The translations under genes were made by a program, and so were the position numbers. DNA of 64,000 bases from Undibacterium paludis. GTDB lineage: Bacteria; Pseudomonadota; Gammaproteobacteria; Burkholderiales; Burkholderiaceae_D. The stretch lies in assembly GCF_022568815.1 (NCBI RefSeq), contig NZ_JAKZHX010000016.1, positions 78,767 to 142,766 on the forward strand, in the 5' to 3' direction. Below the pieces are notes generated by a model. It did not search any database and was not told where the DNA came from. It saw only the letters and a list, made by a program, of their open reading frames with translations. This document shows, in pieces, positions 1 through 8,969 of the stretch (position 1 is its first letter; the number at the start of each line of letters is the position of its first letter).

Positions 1-1
1 G

Positions 2-574
2 GTGTCTGTCAAATTGCAGATAGAATCGGGTCTGGTCAAGCTGAGCCAGAACAATGGCAACCAGGACGGTGCCAGGAACTCGTTTTCCCGCGCCACAGAC
101 CAGCTCAATGAGGCTCTCAGCGAAGTACGGCGCATCTCACACAACTTGCGCCCTGCCCTGCTTGATGACTTGGGCGTGGTGGCTGCGTTTGGCCACCTGG
201 CAGATGAATTTGAGAGTGCTACTTCGCTGCCGGTGAGTTTCCAGGCTGAGGGCGACTTTCATGCTCTGAACGAAATCAGCAACACAGTATTGTTCCGCGT
301 GGCACAAGAAGCACTGACCAATATTCACAAGCACGCCGAAAAAGTCAGTCATGTAAGCATGCAGCTGCATTGCCAGGGCAGCAGTATCTGCCTGACCATC
401 AGCGACGACGGCCATGGCTTCGACATCAAGGGCGTCGCCAATCACCCTCACCGCGGCATAGGCTTGTCGAACATGCGTGAGCGGCTGGCCGCCATCAACG
501 GCAGCCTGGAATTACAATCGAATAACGCGGGCACGACCGTCATTGCCCGCATTCCCAATGGAGAAGATACATGA
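2..574 (+). CDS. NarL-type sensor histidine kinase, C-terminal part
   Basis: The reading frame enters from the left edge, so only the C-terminal 190 residues are visible and the first GTG is not a real start. The piece begins in the helical dimerisation region (SEVRRISHNLRPALLDDLG, about residues 40-58), typical of HisKA_3 kinases. It then shows a HATPase fold: N box QEALTNIHKHA (102-112), G1 box SDDGHGFD (134-141) and GIGLSNMRERL (152-162). The phospho-accepting His would lie upstream of the window. The stop overlaps the start of the next response regulator (ATGA), so the two form one two-component operon. The sensed signal cannot be told because the input domain is missing. Confidence 0.93.
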   Translation: MSVKLQIESGLVKLSQNNGNQDGARNSFSRATDQLNEALSEVRRISHNLRPALLDDLGVVAAFGHLADEFESATSLPVSFQAEGDFHALNEISNTVLFRVAQEALTNIHKHAEKVSHVSMQLHCQGSSICLTISDDGHGFDIKGVANHPHRGIGLSNMRERLAAINGSLELQSNNAGTTVIARIPNGEDT

Positions 575-1227
575 GCGACCAACAGCCAGACCAGGTCCAG
601 CCCATGCCGACAGCACAACAAGTACATTTGCTACTGGTTGACGATCACCCGCTGGTCAGGGACGGCCTGCGTGCCCGGCTGGAAACCATCGCCAACATCC
701 ACGTTGCCGGGGAGGCAGGTAACGCCGAAGAAGCCCTGGCCATCGCCGCCAACACAAAAATCAACCTGGTGCTGATGGACATCAACCTGGGGACTGGCAA
801 TGGCATCAGCCTGACTGCCCGCTTCAAGGCAGAATATCCTGACATTGCCGTGATCATGTTGTCCATGCATGAAAAAACCGAATACGTGAACCAGTCCATA
901 CAGGCAGGCGCCCGTGCCTACGTACTCAAGGATGCGCCGGCAGTAGAAATCATAGAAGCAATCGATACGGTCATTGCCGGTGGCACGTATTTCAGTTCCG
1001 GCCTGAAAAAACAGGGGGACTCTACTGAAAGCAGCCAGACATTGACACTGAGGGAGCAATCCATCCTGAAATGTATCGCCACCGGTAAGTCCAACAAACA
1101 CATCGCCCGTGAACTGGGGCTGAGCGTGCGGACAGTGGAGACCCACAGGCTCAATATCAAACGCAAACTCAATATTGAGGGTCAGGCAGATTTGATACGG
1201 TATGCCTTGAACAATGTGGTGATGTAG
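571..1227 (+). CDS. NarL/FixJ family response regulator
   Basis: This 218-residue protein has an N-terminal receiver followed by a LuxR-type helix-turn-helix. Receiver landmarks are intact: acidic pair D24-D25, phospho-acceptor D70 (LVLMDINLG), Ser98 and Lys120 (YVLKD). The output domain (about 155-200) contains LTLREQSILKCIATG and LSVRTVETHRLNIKRKL, the usual DNA-recognition pattern. Its ATG overlaps the kinase stop codon by four bases, so it is translationally coupled and is the cognate regulator. A strong hairpin with a T-run follows. Targets are unknown from the sequence. Confidence 0.95.
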   Translation: MSDQQPDQVQPMPTAQQVHLLLVDDHPLVRDGLRARLETIANIHVAGEAGNAEEALAIAANTKINLVLMDINLGTGNGISLTARFKAEYPDIAVIMLSMHEKTEYVNQSIQAGARAYVLKDAPAVEIIEAIDTVIAGGTYFSSGLKKQGDSTESSQTLTLREQSILKCIATGKSNKHIARELGLSVRTVETHRLNIKRKLNIEGQADLIRYALNNVVM

Positions 1228-1261
1228 TCCCGTAGCCCTGATGTAGTCCAGTGATGCATAC

Positions 1262-1296
1262 AAAAAAAACGGCCTCTGAAAGGAGGCCGTTTTTTC
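1262..1296. terminator. Bidirectional Rho-independent terminator
   Basis: An 8-bp perfect stem, ACGGCCTC (1269-1276) with GAGGCCGT (1283-1290), is flanked by eight A on the left and five or more T on the right. It can stop transcription of the response regulator on the plus strand and of icd arriving on the minus strand. Confidence 0.9.
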
Positions 1297-1320
1297 ATAT
1301 GCAGAACAGTACTTCTGAAA

Positions 1321-2574
1321 TTACATGTTCTCAATCATCACGTCGCCGAAACCGGAGCAAGACACTTGTGTCGCGCCTTCCATCAGGCGAGCGAAGTCGT
1401 AAGTGACTTTCTTGGCCGTGATGGCTTTTTCTGTGGAACTGATCAACAGGTCAGCCGCTTCTACCCAGCCCATGTGACGCAACATCATTTCTGCGGACAG
1501 GATCAGGGAACCCGGGTTCACGTAATCTTTGCCAGCGTACTTCGGTGCTGTACCGTGGGTTGCTTCAAACATGGCGATAGAGTCAGACAGGTTGGCGCCT
1601 GGGGCGATACCGATACCACCGACCTGTGCTGCCAGCGCATCAGAGATATAGTCGCCATTCAGGTTCAGTGTAGCGATAACGCTGTATTCTGCCGGACGCA
1701 ACAGGATTTGCTGCAAGAAAGCATCAGCGATGGAATCCTTGACAGTGATTTCTTTGCCTGTCTTCGGATTCTTGAACTTGCACCATGGGCCGCCATCGAT
1801 CAGTTCAGCGCCGAATTCTTTTTGTGCCAAAGCATACGCCCAGTCACGGAAGCCACCTTCGGTGTACTTCATGATGTTGCCCTTGTGGACGATAGTCACG
1901 GATGGCTTGTCATTGTCGATGGCGTACTGGATCGCTTTGCGTACCAGACGCTCAGTACCTTCACGGGATACTGGCTTGACGCCGATACCGGAAGTTTCTG
2001 GGAAACGGATTTTCTTGACGCCCATTTCTTCAGTCAGGAACTTGATCAGTTTTTTAACCTGGTCAGAGCCTTCAGCGAATTCGATACCGGCATAGATATC
2101 TTCAGAGTTTTCACGGAAGATGACCATGTCAGTTTTTTCTGGCTCACGTACTGGGGATGGCACGCCTTTGAAATAACGTACTGGACGCAGGCAGACATAC
2201 AGGTCAAGCTCTTGACGCAAGGCCACGTTCAGGGAACGGATGCCGCCGCCAACCGGTGTCGTCAATGGGCCTTTGATGGAAACGACGTAGTCTTTCAGTA
2301 CTTTCAGTGTTTCTTCTGGCAGCCAGACGTCCGGGCCATAGACTTTAGTGGATTTTTCACCGGCATAGATTTCCATCCAGCTGATTTTGCGCTTGCCTGC
2401 GTAGGCTTTTGCCACGGCCGCATCAACGACCTTGATCATGACAGGGCTGATATCAACACCGGTACCATCGCCTTCAATAAAAGGAATGATAGGATTATCA
2501 GGAACATTCAATGAAAAGTCAGCGTTGACGGTAATTTGTTTACCTTCAGCAGGTACTTTAATATGTTGATACAT
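1321..2574 (-). CDS. icd: Isocitrate dehydrogenase, NADP-dependent
   Basis: The 417-residue protein is almost exactly the length of E. coli Icd. It converts isocitrate to 2-oxoglutarate and CO2 with NADP+ in the citric acid cycle. Visible family blocks are FIEGDGTGVDISPVM near the N-terminus, the substrate loop GGGIRSLNVALRQ whose Ser is the residue phosphorylated by AceK in enterics, FRENSEDIYAGIEF, and NLNGDYISDALAAQVGG with GIAPGAN near the cofactor site. A GGAGAA ribosome site precedes the ATG. It is a single-gene unit sharing a terminator with the convergent two-component operon. The upstream 388 bp hold its promoter but nothing else I can name. Confidence 0.97.
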   Translation of the reverse strand: MYQHIKVPAEGKQITVNADFSLNVPDNPIIPFIEGDGTGVDISPVMIKVVDAAVAKAYAGKRKISWMEIYAGEKSTKVYGPDVWLPEETLKVLKDYVVSIKGPLTTPVGGGIRSLNVALRQELDLYVCLRPVRYFKGVPSPVREPEKTDMVIFRENSEDIYAGIEFAEGSDQVKKLIKFLTEEMGVKKIRFPETSGIGVKPVSREGTERLVRKAIQYAIDNDKPSVTIVHKGNIMKYTEGGFRDWAYALAQKEFGAELIDGGPWCKFKNPKTGKEITVKDSIADAFLQQILLRPAEYSVIATLNLNGDYISDALAAQVGGIGIAPGANLSDSIAMFEATHGTAPKYAGKDYVNPGSLILSAEMMLRHMGWVEAADLLISSTEKAITAKKVTYDFARLMEGATQVSCSGFGDVMIENM

Positions 2575-2962
2575 CGTTTTCTCCGTAGGTGGGCGATCAA
2601 GCGGGTCGCGCTTTTCTCATCATTTGCCTTGCATGCCAAGAGCAGTACCATCATAGCCTGTTTTTACAGCAATTCAATCAGCCAGGACAGTAACTCTTCT
2701 ATAAGACACAAGACCATCATTTCGTATTATGCACTACTATTTTACCGTATGCCATCAGTTTGTCAGCTTTACCGCCGCCAGCCAGGGCTGATTTCCATTT
2801 GCTTTGCCTGGATGGCAACTCTCATCATAGTCACCCACAATCAGGCGTAACCACTACCGGCAACCAAAACCGGTTTTGTCATATCAGATATTGCAATAGC
2901 GATGACAATAGTCGTTGCGACAGACATGGCTATGCCTGGCATTTTACGGTTACCATATTGCC
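2575..2962. other. Intergenic region between icd and rluE
   Basis: This is a divergent spacer of 388 bp. Apart from the icd ribosome site (GGAGAA on the minus strand just above 2574) I see no convincing hairpin, repeat or conserved gene. Short open frames here (for example 2536-2850) overlap icd antisense and resemble no known protein. Confidence 0.5.
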
Positions 2963-3508
2963 ATGAAACTGATTTTGCTCAACAAACCTTTTAACGTGAT
3001 GTGCCAGTTTTCGGCCCACCCCACCCGACCCACCCTGGCCGATTACGTCAAGATACCGCGCATATATCCGGCAGGCAGGCTTGATGCTGACAGTGAGGGA
3101 TTGATATTGCTGACGGATGACGGCCAGCTGCAAAACCGTATCAGCCATCCTGACCACAAACAGCCCAAGACTTATCTGGTGCAGGTTGAAGGCACGCCTG
3201 ACCATGCAGCCCTGGACAAACTGAGGCAGCCTATCGATCTTGGTGATTTTGTCACCCAACCCTGCATAGTCAGGCATATCCACCAGCCAGAATGGCTATG
3301 GCCACGCAACCCACCAGTACGCGAGCGCGCCAGCATACCCACCAGCTGGCTGGCGATGACTTTATCTGAGGGAAAAAACCGCCAGGTCAGGCGCATGACG
3401 GCAGCCGTTGGCCTGCCAACCTTGCGTCTTATCCGCAGTAGTATAGGAGGCTATTCGCTGGAAACCCATCCATTGATGCCTGGCGAATGGCAGGAAGTTA
3501 AAGTTTAG
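2963..3508 (+). CDS. rluE: 23S rRNA pseudouridine synthase, RluE-like
   Basis: From the ATG at 2963 this is a 181-residue RsuA/RluB/RluE/RluF-family synthase. It isomerises a uridine in ribosomal RNA; RluE acts on 23S U2457. The catalytic block GRLDADSEGLILLTDDG is present with the nucleophilic Asp at residue 41, and the conserved C-terminal block EGKNRQVRRMTAAVG follows. There is no N-terminal S4 RNA-binding domain, which fits RluE rather than RsuA or RluB. The frame is open back to 2915, but the family N-terminus (MKLILLNKPF) starts at 2963. The choice of RluE over a close paralogue rests on length and motif only. Confidence 0.88.
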   Translation: MKLILLNKPFNVMCQFSAHPTRPTLADYVKIPRIYPAGRLDADSEGLILLTDDGQLQNRISHPDHKQPKTYLVQVEGTPDHAALDKLRQPIDLGDFVTQPCIVRHIHQPEWLWPRNPPVRERASIPTSWLAMTLSEGKNRQVRRMTAAVGLPTLRLIRSSIGGYSLETHPLMPGEWQEVKV

Positions 3509-3654
3509 ACAATATTTGCACAAAAATTCAGAAATAAATCCCGAAACGATTTAAATTAATTAGAATTCCTGTCAACGCCCAGGTGACCGGACGCGTTATT
3601 TACCATGATTCGATTGAATCGCCTTTATCCAACTTTTTTTGAGGGACACACAAA

Positions 3655-3867
3655 ATGAAAAAATTGATCGCCGCTCTGGTAGCCACATTGTTCGCTACTG
3701 CCGCTTTTGCTCAAGCATCCGCTCCTTCAGCTAAAGCATCTGCTCCTGCTGCATCCGCTTCTGCAGCAGCAGCTGCATCTACTGACGCTTCCAAGCCAGC
3801 TAAAAAAGCGAAGAAACATAAAAAAGCGAAAGAAGCATCCGCAGCATCCGCATCTGCTTCCAAGTAA
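3655..3867 (+). CDS. Small secreted Ala/Lys/Ser-rich protein
   Basis: This 70-residue protein has a clear Sec signal peptide (MKKLIAALVATLFATAAFA, cleavage near residues 19-20). The mature part is low complexity: repeated ASAP/KASA/SASAAAAA units, then a basic KPAKKAKKHKKAKEA stretch and an alanine-serine tail. No enzymatic motif is possible in such a sequence. A well placed ribosome site (GAGGGACA) precedes the ATG and a strong terminator follows, so it is a real single-gene unit. It resembles acid-shock-type or PsiF/histone-like periplasmic small proteins only in composition, and I do not assign a function. Confidence 0.75.
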   Translation: MKKLIAALVATLFATAAFAQASAPSAKASAPAASASAAAAASTDASKPAKKAKKHKKAKEASAASASASK

Positions 3868-3887
3868 GATTAGCGCAACTTCAAATC

Positions 3888-3913
3888 AAGGCAGGATTAT
3901 CCTGCCTTTTTTT
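3888..3913 (+). terminator. Rho-independent terminator
   Basis: The stem AAGGCAGG/CCTGCCTT has a five-base loop and runs into seven T. It directly follows the small Ala/Lys-rich gene. Confidence 0.9.
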
Positions 3914-4016
3914 ACGCCTGCAGCAAAACCTGCTTCGAGCACACTCATTTCAATAGAACAAGCCCGTCAGCAAATTCAGGATTCCAGAATAAAAACCAAA
4001 AAGCAGAAGGCAAAGT

Positions 4017-4047
4017 AAAAAAACCGCAATAAATTGCGGTTTTTTTA
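4017..4047. terminator. Bidirectional terminator downstream of rpsT
   Basis: The stem AAACCGCAAT/ATTGCGGTTT (4021-4030 with 4033-4042) is flanked by A on the left and T on the right. It lies 60 bp past the rpsT stop on the minus strand and backs up the plus-strand terminator at 3888. Confidence 0.85.
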
Positions 4048-4105
4048 CATCGGCTACTGAAGCAGTTTACAGACTTGCTGCAAATGCCAAGCCAGGCTTG
4101 ATAAA

Positions 4106-4369
4106 TTAAGCCAGTGCTTTCAGAGCGGAAGCCAGACGGCTCTTATGGCGAGCTGCCTTGTTTTTGTGAATAATTTTCTTGTCAGCGATACGGTCGATAA
4201 CCGATACGGAATTTTGGAAAATTGTTGCAGCAGCAGCTTTGTCGCCGGCTTCGATTGCTTTACGAACAGCTTTGATCGCTGTGCGCAGCGTGGAGCGCTG
4301 GCTGGAGTTGTGTGCATTCAGTTTAACTGCTTGACGAGCACGTTTGCGTGCTTGTGCGGTATTTGCCAT
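4106..4369 (-). CDS. rpsT: 30S ribosomal protein S20
   Basis: The 87-residue basic protein starts MANTAQARKRARQAVKLNAHN and ends in HKNKAARHKSRLASALKAL, the classic S20 pattern of helices rich in Lys, Arg and Ala. S20 binds 16S rRNA early in small-subunit assembly. The length matches the family. AGGAAA lies a few bases before the ATG. It is monocistronic, with a promoter about 85-115 bp upstream (4455-4483) and a terminator at 4017-4047. Confidence 0.98.
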   Translation of the reverse strand: MANTAQARKRARQAVKLNAHNSSQRSTLRTAIKAVRKAIEAGDKAAAATIFQNSVSVIDRIADKKIIHKNKAARHKSRLASALKALA

Positions 4370-4454
4370 GAGATTTCCTAAACGTGGTCAAAGCGACGAG
4401 GTCAAAACATTTGATTTATAAATGCCACGCCGCAAAAATTCTATACAGCTTTGC

Positions 4455-4483
4455 AGTATAACCGGATTTATTTTTGTTAGCAA
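4455..4483 (-). promoter_or_regulatory. Predicted rpsT promoter
   Basis: On the minus strand TTGCTA (-35) is separated by 17 bases from TATACT (-10). This would start the rpsT transcript near 4448 with a leader of about 80 bases. The rest of the 355-bp gap between rpsT and the acetyltransferase holds nothing else I can name. Confidence 0.55.
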
Positions 4484-4724
4484 GTATACTCTTCGTTTCA
4501 TTCAACAAAACTGCCACGCTCCGTAACTATCAGGGGTAAATAAGCAGTTCCCTGCGCTGTCATCATTAAATTTTGTCTGACTGTATCTATCCTCGCCGTG
4601 CTGATGATGTAAAACTTGTGCTTAAAGCCACACATTTAGCCACCCATTTGTGGCAGCGCATTTTGCATGATGCCCGCATGATACCCATCAAGCAGATCGC
4701 AAATCTTACACTGAAAGGCAATAC

Positions 4725-5318
4725 ATGAACTGCACACCCATAACCCTGCGCGGCAAATACGTCACACTTGAGCCTCTGGAGCAGCAACACCTGGCAGATA
4801 TGGCCGCCGTCGCAGCAGACGGTAAATTATGGCGCTTGTTTTATACCTCGGTCCCCTCGCCAGAAAACACCCAGCGCTGGCTCGATACTGCCCTCGACAT
4901 GCAAAAACAGCAGAAGGCGATCCCCTTTGTGGTTCGTGAAAACAGCAGTGGCAAAATCATAGGAACAACCAGATACTGTAATATGGACATGAATAACAGG
5001 CGCACCGAAATTGGTTACACCTGGTATGCACAAAGAGTGCAGCGCAGCCCGGTGAATACTGAATGCAAGTTATTATTGCTGGAACATGCTTTTGAAGTAT
5101 TTGGCTGCATCGCGGTCGAGTTTCGCACTGACTGGCTCAACCGGCGCTCACAGGCAGCCATAGAACGCCTGGGTGCCAAGCGTGATGCGGTGTTGCGTAA
5201 CCATATGATCATGCCGGATGGCCGCATACGCGACACCGTGATCTATAGCATACTCAATACTGAATGGCCGGGCGTAAAAAGAAACTTGCAATATATGCAA
5301 ATCCGATATGAAGAATGA
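4725..5318 (+). CDS. GNAT family N-acetyltransferase, RimJ/RimL type
   Basis: This 197-residue protein has the pattern of the Acetyltransf_3 branch: RGKYVTLEPLEQQHLADM at the N-terminus, FVVRENSSGKIIGTTRYCNMD as the central beta-strand pair, TEIGYTWYAQRVQRSPVNTECKLLLLEHAFE for the acetyl-CoA loop region, and VEFRTDWLNRRSQAAIERLGAKRDAVLRNH at the C-terminal half. Enzymes of this type acetylate protein N-termini or small amines; the substrate here is unknown. It sits 18 bp before the VWA gene and may share its transcript. Confidence 0.88.
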   Translation: MNCTPITLRGKYVTLEPLEQQHLADMAAVAADGKLWRLFYTSVPSPENTQRWLDTALDMQKQQKAIPFVVRENSSGKIIGTTRYCNMDMNNRRTEIGYTWYAQRVQRSPVNTECKLLLLEHAFEVFGCIAVEFRTDWLNRRSQAAIERLGAKRDAVLRNHMIMPDGRIRDTVIYSILNTEWPGVKRNLQYMQIRYEE

Positions 5319-5336
5319 TAGTTTAGGGGGCAAAAA

Positions 5337-6506
5337 GTGCTGATCGATTTTTTCTTTACATTAAAGGACGCCAAGATACCAGTATCCATCAAGGAATTCC
5401 TGATGCTGCTGGAAGCCATGGAAAAAGGTCTGGTCAGCATGTCCCTCGATGATTTTTATTTCCTCTCGCGCACCATCATGGTCAAGGATGAGGCGCATTA
5501 TGACAAATTTGACAAAGCCTTCGGTCTGTACTTCAAAGGCATAGACACCATCTTTGAAAAACGCCCGGACATACCACTGGACTGGCTCATGAAGCGCATG
5601 GAGCGTGAATTGACTGATGAGCAAAAAGCCGCTATCGAAAAATTTGGCTATGACAAGCTGATGGACAGGCTGCAAGAGTTGCTAAAGGAGCAAAAAGAGC
5701 GGCATGAAGGTGGCAGCAAATGGATAGGTACTGGCGGCACTTCACCTTTCGGTAATGGCGGCGCCAATCCCGAGGGTATACGCATAGGCGGTAAAGGGGG
5801 TGGCCGCAGCGCTGTCAAGGTATGGGAAGCACGCTCCTTCCGCGATTATGATGCTGAACGCGAACTCGGCACCCGCAACATCAAGGTCGCCCTGCGCCGT
5901 CTGCGCAAATTTGCCCGCCAGGGTGCAGAAGAAGAACTGGCGCTTGACGCCACTATCAAGGCCACGGCCAACAACGCCGGCTACCTTGATATCAAGATGC
6001 AGCCTGAACGCAAGAACAACATCAAGGTGCTCATGCTGCTCGACGTGGGCGGCACCATGGATGACCATATTGCCCAGACTGAAGAGCTATTCTCGGCAGC
6101 CAAGACAGAATTCAAGAATATGGAATTCTTTTATTTCCATAACTGCGTGTATGACTACTTGTGGAAAAATAACAGGCGCCGTCACGCAGAAAAATTCCCC
6201 ACCTGGGACGTCTTGCGCAAATACACACCGGATACCAAGGTGATCTTTGTCGGCGACGCCACCATGAGCCCCTATGAAATCTTGCAGGCCGGTGGCTCGG
6301 TTGAATACAACAATGAAGAGGCCGGGGCAACCTGGCTGCAGCGCTTTACCTCGGCTTTCCCCAAATACATCTGGCTTAATCCAGAACCTGAGGGTTTGTG
6401 GCAATACCGTCAGTCAATTTCAGTCATACGTCAGATCATGAGCAATCGCATGTTCCCGGTCACCATAGAAGGCCTGGAACGCGGAATGCGCCTGCTGAGC
6501 AAATGA
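5337..6506 (+). CDS. VWA domain protein (CoxE-like)
   Basis: The 389-residue cytosolic protein starts at a GTG with a strong AGGGGG ribosome site seven bases upstream. Residues 1-115 form the conserved N-terminal helical region of this VWA family (FFFTLKDAKIPVSIKEFLMLLEAM). A Gly-rich linker follows (about 125-165), then the VWA domain. The metal-binding motif is D236-V-G-G-T rather than the textbook DxSxS, so metal binding may be altered; I believe Gly at the second position is common in this branch. Relatives usually pair with a MoxR-type AAA ATPase as a chaperone for metal insertion, but no MoxR gene is visible here. The acetyltransferase 18 bp upstream is the only close neighbour. Confidence 0.85.
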   Translation: MLIDFFFTLKDAKIPVSIKEFLMLLEAMEKGLVSMSLDDFYFLSRTIMVKDEAHYDKFDKAFGLYFKGIDTIFEKRPDIPLDWLMKRMERELTDEQKAAIEKFGYDKLMDRLQELLKEQKERHEGGSKWIGTGGTSPFGNGGANPEGIRIGGKGGGRSAVKVWEARSFRDYDAERELGTRNIKVALRRLRKFARQGAEEELALDATIKATANNAGYLDIKMQPERKNNIKVLMLLDVGGTMDDHIAQTEELFSAAKTEFKNMEFFYFHNCVYDYLWKNNRRRHAEKFPTWDVLRKYTPDTKVIFVGDATMSPYEILQAGGSVEYNNEEAGATWLQRFTSAFPKYIWLNPEPEGLWQYRQSISVIRQIMSNRMFPVTIEGLERGMRLLSK

Positions 6507-6549
6507 GGGGCAAGTGGCTTTTTAAAAAAGCGCTGAAGATAACGCCCCT
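6506..6549. terminator. Convergent intergenic stem-loop
   Basis: AGGGGC (6506-6511) pairs with GCCCCT (6544-6549) around an inner self-complementary GCTTTTT/AAAAAGC segment. It fills the 54-bp gap between the convergent VWA and acylase genes, so it may end both transcripts. It lacks a clean T-run after the outer stem. Confidence 0.45.
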
Positions 6550-6560
6550 TCAATGCAATG

Positions 6561-8969
6561 TCATTTCCCGCGCATCAGCAGTGTGCTTCTGGTATGCGCG
6601 GCCACATCCCTGGCGCTCAGGTATTGCGGCACATAACTGCCCACTGCAAAACTGGCCGCCTGATCATTGTAGTGGGCATCAAACAGCACACCGCTTTGAC
6701 CAACCGGGTTGATGCCAAGGGCTTTGCTGGCATCGCCAAAATCAATCAGTCTGCGGGTTGAGGGACCGTAAGTAACCTCCCAGGGTGCCGGGCCGATGGG
6801 ACCAGACAGGTTATTCGGCACTTCACGTCCACCGGCAACAGCAAAAGGGCCGACATTGAATAATTTATCCAAAGGTTTTTGTTGTGATAAAGGATGTTTG
6901 TGCGTCAGCGTATGCGCTCTGGCCCAGGTCCATTGCCTGCTATCAGCCCCCAGGACTTTTTTCAGATGGGTAATACTGTCTGTCCAGGCCAGTTTGATGA
7001 CTGTGTCACGTCCTTTTTTTGTTGCCGTGTTACGATCATCCCACCAGGGAGACTGCTCGTCAGCGAGCAGGCGCGGCAAGGCAAAATCAAGTGCGCGCGA
7101 GCGCAACAGATTCTTGAATTGTGCTTCACCGAGCTCATCTGCCATGGCAACAAAGCAGACCTGATACAGCATTTGGCTGAATAAAACTGGGGCAACGCTA
7201 TTAAGCTGATAACTGCCATCCCAATTTTCAAGCAGGCCTAACAGACGCTTGCCTTCATCATCGCTGACCTGTCTGCGCAACACTGGCAACAGATGCGGCA
7301 ACACCTGCGCCGCATAGCCGGTTTGCGTATCAAGCTGAAGCGTCTGACTGTTTTTGACATCCCACCTCATGCCCGGCTGCGCCAGCAAAGCCTCGAGACG
7401 GCGCGCTCTTTCCGGCAAATTGTAGTAACCAGGTATGGAAAAGTCAGCATTGGGTAAAGGTTGCTGATTGGCCGATACGATAAAGCCACGTGCGGGATTG
7501 ATTTCGTGCGGATTGTCAGCAAATTCAGTAAAGCCCAACTTGTTGGCCTCATCACTGGCGCCATCAAGAATAAAGGCGGGGTTGACACCTTGCGGCCTGC
7601 TGACCAGTTTTGCGGCGGCCCACCAGCCTATGTCGCCAGCAGCATTAGCCCAGACCACGTTCAAACCTGGTGCATGGATCTTGCTGGCGGCAACACCGGC
7701 CATATCCGATTTTTTGGCGCGTCCCAGTTCATAAAATGCTTCCAGCACAGGATTTTCTGTTTCCAGGAATGCCCACCACATCGCCACAGGCTTGCCCGCA
7801 TACGCTTCACCAAGATTATCTTTGAACGCGTCAGTAATGATAGGGCCGTGCGGTGACCGACGCAGCTGCAATTTCAATGCCTCTGCACCTTTGACCTTGA
7901 TGATTTCTTCACGACTCTGCATGTCGACCCATTTACCTTTGACCCATACCTGGTTGGGATTTTGTGGATTGACTTTTTCTGCGATCAAATCAAGATCGTC
8001 GTTTTGCAGCATGGTCAAAGTCCAGCCGTGATACGACTTGTGGCCCAACAGGGCAAACGGGTTCAGCGCCTGGTAATGACCATACAATTCAAACCCCGGC
8101 ATGTTCAGGTGCGCCTCGTACCAGACAGCCGGTGCGGAATAGGCAATATGCGGGTCGCCTGCCAGCAAGGGCTTGCCGCTGGCGGTCCTGCTGCCAGAAA
8201 CGACCCAGGCATTACTGCCTTCCATTTGTGGCAGGCCAAATTCTTCCAGCACCTCCTGACTGGTGCGTGCGATGCGCTGGAGCTTATCCCAGTCGGCCTG
8301 TTGCAAGGACAGTTGTGTATTGACTACCCCCCTGGGGTGCCATTCCAGATCAAAAATTCGCAAATAATCCGGCCCCAGCTTGTCTCGCACCATGGTCAAT
8401 ACAGGTTCGGTCCTGAATGCAGCTGCAAAGCTATAGGCCATATAGCCTGAGACTGCAACGGTATCCTCTGCTGTGAATGGGCGTTTGGGTATGCCCAGCA
8501 AATCAAATTCCAGTGGTGCTGCATGACCGGCCTGGAACTGGTTGATGCCATCCAGATAGGCATACAATGCCTTGACGGCTGCTGAATTCTTGTCGAGCCT
8601 GGCAACATACTCATCTGCGTGTTGACGCAAACCCAGGGTACGGAATAAGCGATCAGCATCCAGCAGTTTGGGGCCAAGAATTTCTGCCAGCTCACCGCGC
8701 GCCAGGCGGCGCGCCATCTCCATCTGGAACAGGCGATCCTGCGCATGGACATAGCCGAGAGCGCGATACAGGTCAGCCTCATTTTTTGCCTGTATATGCG
8801 GCACGCCACGCTCGTCATAATTGACAGTGACTTCAGCCTGCAGACCGGACAGGACGATTTCGCCGCTACGCTGTACACGCTTGCTGTATATATACAGGCT
8901 CACACCTGTAAATGCGATGACCAACAAACCAAGCAGGCTGAGTACAACCCATTTCAACAAGCGCTTCAT
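6561..8969 (-). CDS. Penicillin acylase family (Ntn) hydrolase
   Basis: From the ATG at 8969 the protein is 802 residues. An N-terminal hydrophobic segment (LLKWVVLSLLGLLVIAFTGVSLYIY) anchors or exports it. The alpha-subunit region carries VPHIQAKNEADLYRALGYVHAQDRLFQMEMARR, the family hallmark. GSNAWVVSGSRTASGKPLLAGDPH holds the Ser that becomes the N-terminal nucleophile after self-cleavage (Ser252, codon 8214-8216). These enzymes cleave amide bonds such as those of penicillin G, acyl-homoserine lactones or other N-acyl compounds; the substrate is not readable. The frame is open to 9035, but MKRLLKWVV is the natural signal start. It is a single gene, convergent with the VWA gene. Confidence 0.9.
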   Translation of the reverse strand: MKRLLKWVVLSLLGLLVIAFTGVSLYIYSKRVQRSGEIVLSGLQAEVTVNYDERGVPHIQAKNEADLYRALGYVHAQDRLFQMEMARRLARGELAEILGPKLLDADRLFRTLGLRQHADEYVARLDKNSAAVKALYAYLDGINQFQAGHAAPLEFDLLGIPKRPFTAEDTVAVSGYMAYSFAAAFRTEPVLTMVRDKLGPDYLRIFDLEWHPRGVVNTQLSLQQADWDKLQRIARTSQEVLEEFGLPQMEGSNAWVVSGSRTASGKPLLAGDPHIAYSAPAVWYEAHLNMPGFELYGHYQALNPFALLGHKSYHGWTLTMLQNDDLDLIAEKVNPQNPNQVWVKGKWVDMQSREEIIKVKGAEALKLQLRRSPHGPIITDAFKDNLGEAYAGKPVAMWWAFLETENPVLEAFYELGRAKKSDMAGVAASKIHAPGLNVVWANAAGDIGWWAAAKLVSRPQGVNPAFILDGASDEANKLGFTEFADNPHEINPARGFIVSANQQPLPNADFSIPGYYNLPERARRLEALLAQPGMRWDVKNSQTLQLDTQTGYAAQVLPHLLPVLRRQVSDDEGKRLLGLLENWDGSYQLNSVAPVLFSQMLYQVCFVAMADELGEAQFKNLLRSRALDFALPRLLADEQSPWWDDRNTATKKGRDTVIKLAWTDSITHLKKVLGADSRQWTWARAHTLTHKHPLSQQKPLDKLFNVGPFAVAGGREVPNNLSGPIGPAPWEVTYGPSTRRLIDFGDASKALGINPVGQSGVLFDAHYNDQAASFAVGSYVPQYLSARDVAAHTRSTLLMRGK

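Noticed and set aside
1366..2514. 382-codon open frame opposite icd
   Set aside because: The translation has no recognisable domain and lies entirely over a highly conserved gene.
3869..4018. Possible peptide after the small secreted gene
   Set aside because: The frame has no start of its own and spans a terminator hairpin.
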